A DNA stretch of 64,000 nt. Origin: Leeuwenhoekiella polynyae (GTDB lineage: Bacteria; Bacteroidota; Bacteroidia; Flavobacteriales; Flavobacteriaceae). The DNA is taken from NCBI RefSeq assembly GCF_042683665.1, contig NZ_JBHUOO010000003.1, one strand, 5' to 3'. Both the position numbers and the translations under genes were made by a program. Below, in pieces: positions 60,640 through 64,000 of the stretch. Numbering within the stretch: the first letter of the stretch is position 1; every line of letters starts with the position of its first letter. The notes below the pieces were generated by a model. It was not told where the DNA came from, searched no databases, and saw only the letters and a program-made list of their open reading frames with translations.

Positions 60640-62535
60640 GTGTGCCGAGAGTAACGACCGGCTGAAAGTCGTTACGCAACTGTTTATAAGATGGTGGAGC
60701 CGCCTGTGCTGAGCGCAGTCGAAGTGACCCACCAATGTTGTCCTACAGGGGAGAGCGTTAAACCACCATAAGGTGCTTTGGTAAAGAGCCAGGGTATTGA
60801 GCGTTATGGAAAAGGCTATGCCGTGAGCTGGTCAGGTATGAATACTGGAGATGAATGCAAATGAACCTCTGATGAAGTGTCGAGAACGTGCAACCTTCTG
60901 TCAAAAGTGTTTGAAGTATGACAAACATTATAAGTCCAGCGGACACCTGTTTATTGGCTGGTCGGCAGGCGTCATTTAGGAGGCATGACCAGTATTTGGG
61001 CTTATTTACGGAACTCGGGAACCTGTGCCAAGATGCAAAGTGAAATGCACAATAGCGCAAACTAGAGGCAGAATAGCGAAGCTTGACACAGGGACGGATC
61101 AGTCTGTAGTAGTGATGAAGTTTCTGTAATGGAAATGGAGCGAAGGGATTGACTTATTCAGTTTTATCAATTTTTACAACTCGCAAGAGGATGATTGAAT
61201 TTGAGAAGACAAAATCATTACCTATTACTAAAGAAATGGTATGGGAAGCTTATCTACAGGTAAGGCGCAAAGGGAAAAGTGCAGGGGTAGATGAATTGAG
61301 TATGTCACAGTACGACCTACAAAGACATCGACACTTATACAAAGTCTGGAACCGCTTAGCCTCGGGCAGCTATTTCCCACCTCCAGTCCTACAAGTTGAA
61401 ATCCCTAAGAAAAACGGTTCTGTCCGTCAATTGGGGATTCCTACCATTAGCGATAGAGTAGCTCAAACGGTTATAAAGAATCAACTAGAAGAAAGACTGG
61501 AAAAGATCTTTCATCCACACTCCTATGGTTATCGACCAAAACGTAGTGCTCATCAAGCACTTGATCAGGTTCGTGCAAACTGTTGGAAATACGATTGGGT
61601 GATCGACTTGGATATCAAGAATTTCTTTGATGACATTGACCACGACAAGTTACTTAAAGCGCTAGGCAAACACGTGGATGAAAAGTGGGTGCTGCGATAC
61701 ATTGAAAGATGGCTCAAAGCTCCACTGCAAACCCGAAGAGGTGAAATTATTTCAAGAACAAAAGGCACACCGCAAGGTGGGGTGATCAGCCCACTCTTAG
61801 CCAATTTGTTTTTGCATTACACCTTGGATGTTTGGCTTGGAAGATTGAACCCTTCTATTGAATTTGTACGTTATGCCGATGATATTATCATCCATTGTTC
61901 GACACAAAGTCAGGCAGAGCAAAATCTACAAGAAATCAAAGAAAGGGTGGAGCATTGTGGATTGACCTTACACCCAGAGAAAACGAAAATCGTGTACTGT
62001 AAGGATTTTAGAAGGCAACAAAAGTATGAAAAAGTGAAGTTTGACTTCTTGGGATATACTTTTCAGCCTCGCACCTCAAAATCCAAGAAAACAGGGAAAC
62101 TGTTTTTGGGCTTTGATTGTGCAATCAGCATCCAGTCAAGATCACGGGTATTTGAACAGATCAGGAAAATGGAAATCCCAAGAATGCAGTGTAAAAGTAT
62201 TGTTGGCATAGCACATCACTTGAACCCAAAACTCCGAGGGTGGATACGTTACTTTGGTAAATACCGTGGCTACAGCTTATCCAAAGTGTTTTATGTACTA
62301 CGCATAAAATTGGTAAGATGGGCTAGATATCGTTACAAACGGTATAGAACTAACTTGATAAAAGCCTATAAATGGTTAGACAGGGTTCGGGAACAATATC
62401 CCAGCCTCTTTTACCACTGGCATTTGGGTTATTCGAATTAAAGGTATAAATTGAATAAGAAGAGCCGTATGATGGGAGACTATCACGTACGGTTCTGTGA
62501 GAGGCTCGGGGTGAAATTCCCCTTGCCTACTCGAC
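60640..62535 (+). mobile_element. Group II intron with reverse transcriptase (intron 1)
   Basis: The 5' end GTGTGCC fits the GUGYG rule. Domain V is at 62462-62495 (GAGCCGTATG...TACGGTTC, 34 nt, AGC triad), followed by a domain VI-like stem and the 3' end CTACTCGAC (AY rule). The RT gene lies in domain IV. The left boundary follows CATAC of site C. Introns of this family are ribozymes that move by target-primed reverse transcription. It abuts a second intron with no base between. Confidence 0.85.
61191..62441 (+). CDS. ltrA: Group II intron reverse transcriptase/maturase
   Basis: A 416-residue RT from the ATG at 61191, which has AAGAGG directly before it. The RT domain has YGYRPKRSAHQAL, LDIKNFFDDIDHDKL, GTPQGGVISPLLANLFLH and the catalytic YADD near residue 228. 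Domain X (maturase) is the helical region ~320-400 (LRGWIRYFGKYRGYSLSKVF). There is no HNH endonuclease domain. It splices intron 1 and reverse-transcribes it; it may also serve intron 2, whose domain V is identical. Confidence 0.93.
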   Translation: MIEFEKTKSLPITKEMVWEAYLQVRRKGKSAGVDELSMSQYDLQRHRHLYKVWNRLASGSYFPPPVLQVEIPKKNGSVRQLGIPTISDRVAQTVIKNQLEERLEKIFHPHSYGYRPKRSAHQALDQVRANCWKYDWVIDLDIKNFFDDIDHDKLLKALGKHVDEKWVLRYIERWLKAPLQTRRGEIISRTKGTPQGGVISPLLANLFLHYTLDVWLGRLNPSIEFVRYADDIIIHCSTQSQAEQNLQEIKERVEHCGLTLHPEKTKIVYCKDFRRQQKYEKVKFDFLGYTFQPRTSKSKKTGKLFLGFDCAISIQSRSRVFEQIRKMEIPRMQCKSIVGIAHHLNPKLRGWIRYFGKYRGYSLSKVFYVLRIKLVRWARYRYKRYRTNLIKAYKWLDRVREQYPSLFYHWHLGYSN

Positions 62536-63159
62536 GTGTGCTGTGAGTGGGGCATAAACCTCACGTAACTATTTATAAGATGGTGGAACCGACCCACCAG
62601 AATCTGCTTGTAGGAGCTGGTTCTAAACCACTTCTCTAATGCATTCAAAGTAATTTGTTTGTGTGAAGCGAGAGAAGAAAAGGCAGACTGGATCTGTCAG
62701 GTGTTGATAAAAGAGATGAGCGAAAGCGAACCTTCCGATGAAGCGTCGAGAAGACAAAACATGTTGCCAAAACCGAGAAATGTCGAGTTCTCAGGGACAA
62801 GGATAGCGGAAACCTATTTACTGGCTATTCGGCAACCGTCGTATAGGGGGCATGACTTTTATCTGGGCTTATGGATGGAACGCAGGAAGCCTTACATTAA
62901 TGTAAAAGGGAAAAATCAAGCAGAGCAACTGCAAGATGATTACCAATGTAGTGTAAGGTGGCGGACTAACTCGTAGTAGTGAAGAAACTCCTGTAATGGG
63001 AGTGGAGCAAAGGGGTTAGCTAATTTAAAATATGATTTGCCAACTTGAAAGAGGATGAGCTTATATTTTGTAAATTAAATTAGAAGAGCCGTATGATGGG
63101 AGACTATCACGTACGGTTCTGTGAGAGGGGAAGGGTGAAACTCCCTTTTCCTACTCGAC
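62536..63159 (+). mobile_element. Group II intron lacking its reverse transcriptase (intron 2)
   Basis: 624 bp with the same layout as intron 1: start GTGTGCTG, shared block TTTATAAGATGGTGGA, domain V at 63086-63119 identical to that of intron 1, and end CTACTCGAC. In domain IV the RBS-like GAAAGAGG and ATG (63055) remain, but the frame stops after seven codons, so the RT gene has been removed. The upper domains have diverged from intron 1. It would depend on a maturase supplied in trans. Confidence 0.82.
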
Positions 63160-63176
63160 ACCCAAACGTTGGCAAC
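63160..63176 (+). other. attC-like site C, right part
   Basis: ACCCAAAC followed by GTTGGCAAC. Joined to 60639, the first two bases complete the stem with GTGTAT of the left part. The next cassette starts at T63169. Confidence 0.65.
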
Positions 63177-63193
63177 AAGCTGAAATCAATCAA

Positions 63194-63556
63194 ATGGAAC
63201 GTCGAACGATAATAATAATTGGATTCCTATTCTGTTTAATCGGAATTTTGATTGCGCCATTATTTTATGAAAATACGCAATACGGAGAAATTTTCTTTTT
63301 GTTAATTATATATCCAATTCCTGCACTGATTTTAGCAACTCTAAATGGATACCTACTTCGATTTACGGAATTGAAAACTCAAAATCTGATTTTAAAAATC
63401 GGAATTGGATTCATTCCTATTCTAATTATGATATTGTTGGCCAATGGAAAGGAATCACCAATACAATTTATAGCAACTTTTGGAAGTATTGGAATTGGAA
63501 TAACTGACCTAATTTGGATTACAAAATTGACAAAAAGCCAATTGACAACAAACTAA
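63194..63556 (+). CDS. Small membrane protein in cassette D
   Basis: A 120-residue protein with about four hydrophobic segments (residues 5-24, 33-52, 66-83 and 92-110) and almost no soluble domain. No family was recognised. It starts 25 bp into the cassette and is followed one base later by the next ORF. Low G+C fits the cassettes. Confidence 0.6.
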   Translation: MERRTIIIIGFLFCLIGILIAPLFYENTQYGEIFFLLIIYPIPALILATLNGYLLRFTELKTQNLILKIGIGFIPILIMILLANGKESPIQFIATFGSIGIGITDLIWITKLTKSQLTTN

Positions 63557-63557
63557 A

Positions 63558-64000
63558 ATGAACGAAATTAAGAAAGTCAAAATTTTTACAATACTAATTC
63601 ATTCGTTCATAATAATTGGAGCTGGACACGGAATTGGAATTATGGGAATAATTGATTTTGCGAGTATTCCAAATTTAATAGACAATTACGGATTTACGTT
63701 AAATCGAAATTTTGATGATGATATTATGTCAATCGGACATTTATCTCTAATTGGAAAAATATTGTTGATTTTTAGCCTGTTTATAAAAATTAATAGGATT
63801 AAAAACCTGACTGCTTTAATCGGAATTTTAATTTTATGGGTTTCAGTTTATTTTCTGACTTCTGGAAATTGGAATTATGACTCACTTTATGAATTAGCTT
63901 TTTGGACAAGTATTCCGTTTCTGATTTCATCAATAATTCTAACTTATTTAATAATTAAAAACATCAAACAAAATATAGAACGGAATAAAAAGCCAGTTGC
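63558..64000 (+). CDS. Second membrane protein in cassette D (runs off the window)
   Basis: From the ATG at 63558 the frame stays open to the window end (147 residues). It begins MNEIKKVKIFTIL and has four hydrophobic segments, about residues 8-30, 63-80, 86-104 and 115-137. It is unrecognised. Since the window ends with GTTGC, the expected start of this cassette's attC box, the stop probably lies only a few codons further. Confidence 0.6.
   Translation, partial: MNEIKKVKIFTILIHSFIIIGAGHGIGIMGIIDFASIPNLIDNYGFTLNRNFDDDIMSIGHLSLIGKILLIFSLFIKINRIKNLTALIGILILWVSVYFLTSGNWNYDSLYELAFWTSIPFLISSIILTYLIIKNIKQNIERNKKPV

Noticed and set aside
60758..61060. ORF of 100 residues on the minus strand
   Set aside because: It lies in the structured RNA domains of intron 1 upstream of the RT gene and shows no protein-like features.
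62659..62976. ORF of 105 residues on the plus strand
   Set aside because: It lies within the ribozyme domains of intron 2; the same domains in intron 1 are not coding.
60640..63159. Assignment of the introns to class IIC-attC
   Set aside because: Orientation is the same as the cassettes and domain V has an AGC triad, both unlike the described IIC-attC introns; class left open.
1..64000. CRISPR array, tRNA or rRNA genes
   Set aside because: No regularly spaced direct repeats of CRISPR size and no tRNA cloverleaf or rRNA sequence was recognised on reading both strands.

Overview
The window reads as a chromosomal segment of a marine-type member of the Flavobacteriaceae (Bacteroidota); I do not name a genus. 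The reasons are a T9SS-type sorting-domain protein with a GEVED domain, a eukaryotic-type single-chain glycyl-tRNA synthetase, TAnnTTTG -7 promoter boxes, lipoprotein FKBPs and a HemJ-type protoporphyrinogen oxidase. No tRNA, rRNA or CRISPR array was seen.

Region 1 (1-6003) holds a minus-strand run: a CNNM/CorC-type CBS membrane protein, O6-alkylguanine repair (ogt), a beta-lactamase-fold serine hydrolase, a DEDDy exonuclease and a fused double ABC ATPase. A small gene behind it is broken by one stop and one frameshift. Region 2 (6030-25492) is a heme cluster using the C5 pathway. A tight minus-strand operon hemA-hemC-hemD-hemE-DUF6973-EI24-GNAT-hemF runs from 17294 to 10312. hemB lies beyond a convergent SF2 helicase that carries membrane helices, and hemH and hemJ follow on the plus strand, with an AraC regulator, a ThuA protein, a MATE transporter and a large sortilin-like propeller protein among them. 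hemD is unusual: a DUF559 nuclease-like ORF bounded by GC-rich inverted repeats sits between hemC and hemD and is fused in frame to HemD, which has no start codon of its own.

Region 3 (25521-55820) is ordinary core genome: sensor kinase, enoyl-CoA hydratase, radical SAM, M23 peptidase, acyl-CoA dehydrogenase, two FKBPs flanking a ZIP transporter and a CbpA/CbpM pair, aldo/keto reductase, Rieske protein, OmpA, ExoIII, a large surface protein, the T9SS cargo, GlyRS, ComF, nitrilase, cold-shock protein, ClC transporter, bacilliredoxin and a TerB/DnaJ protein.

Region 4 (55821-64000) is accessory DNA. A 1-kb non-coding stretch carries three arrays of 10-11 bp tandem repeats. It leads into what I interpret as a damaged chromosomal integron: two 64-bp attI-like copies, each with an internal TATATTTG box; a 3' fragment of an integron-type integrase cut by an IS91 transposase remnant; and at least four cassettes in one orientation. 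Their attC ends can be matched because the first bases of each cassette are complementary to its last ones. The cassettes encode a Shedu (SduA/DUF4263) anti-phage nuclease, a DUF4375 lipoprotein, a protein of unknown function, and two small membrane proteins, the second running off the window. The attC of the third cassette is interrupted by two group II introns abutting head-to-tail: a complete one with its reverse transcriptase and one that has lost it. Removing both rejoins an attC with a near-perfect stem. I consider this tandem-intron-in-attC arrangement and the DUF559-HemD fusion the two most noteworthy items.
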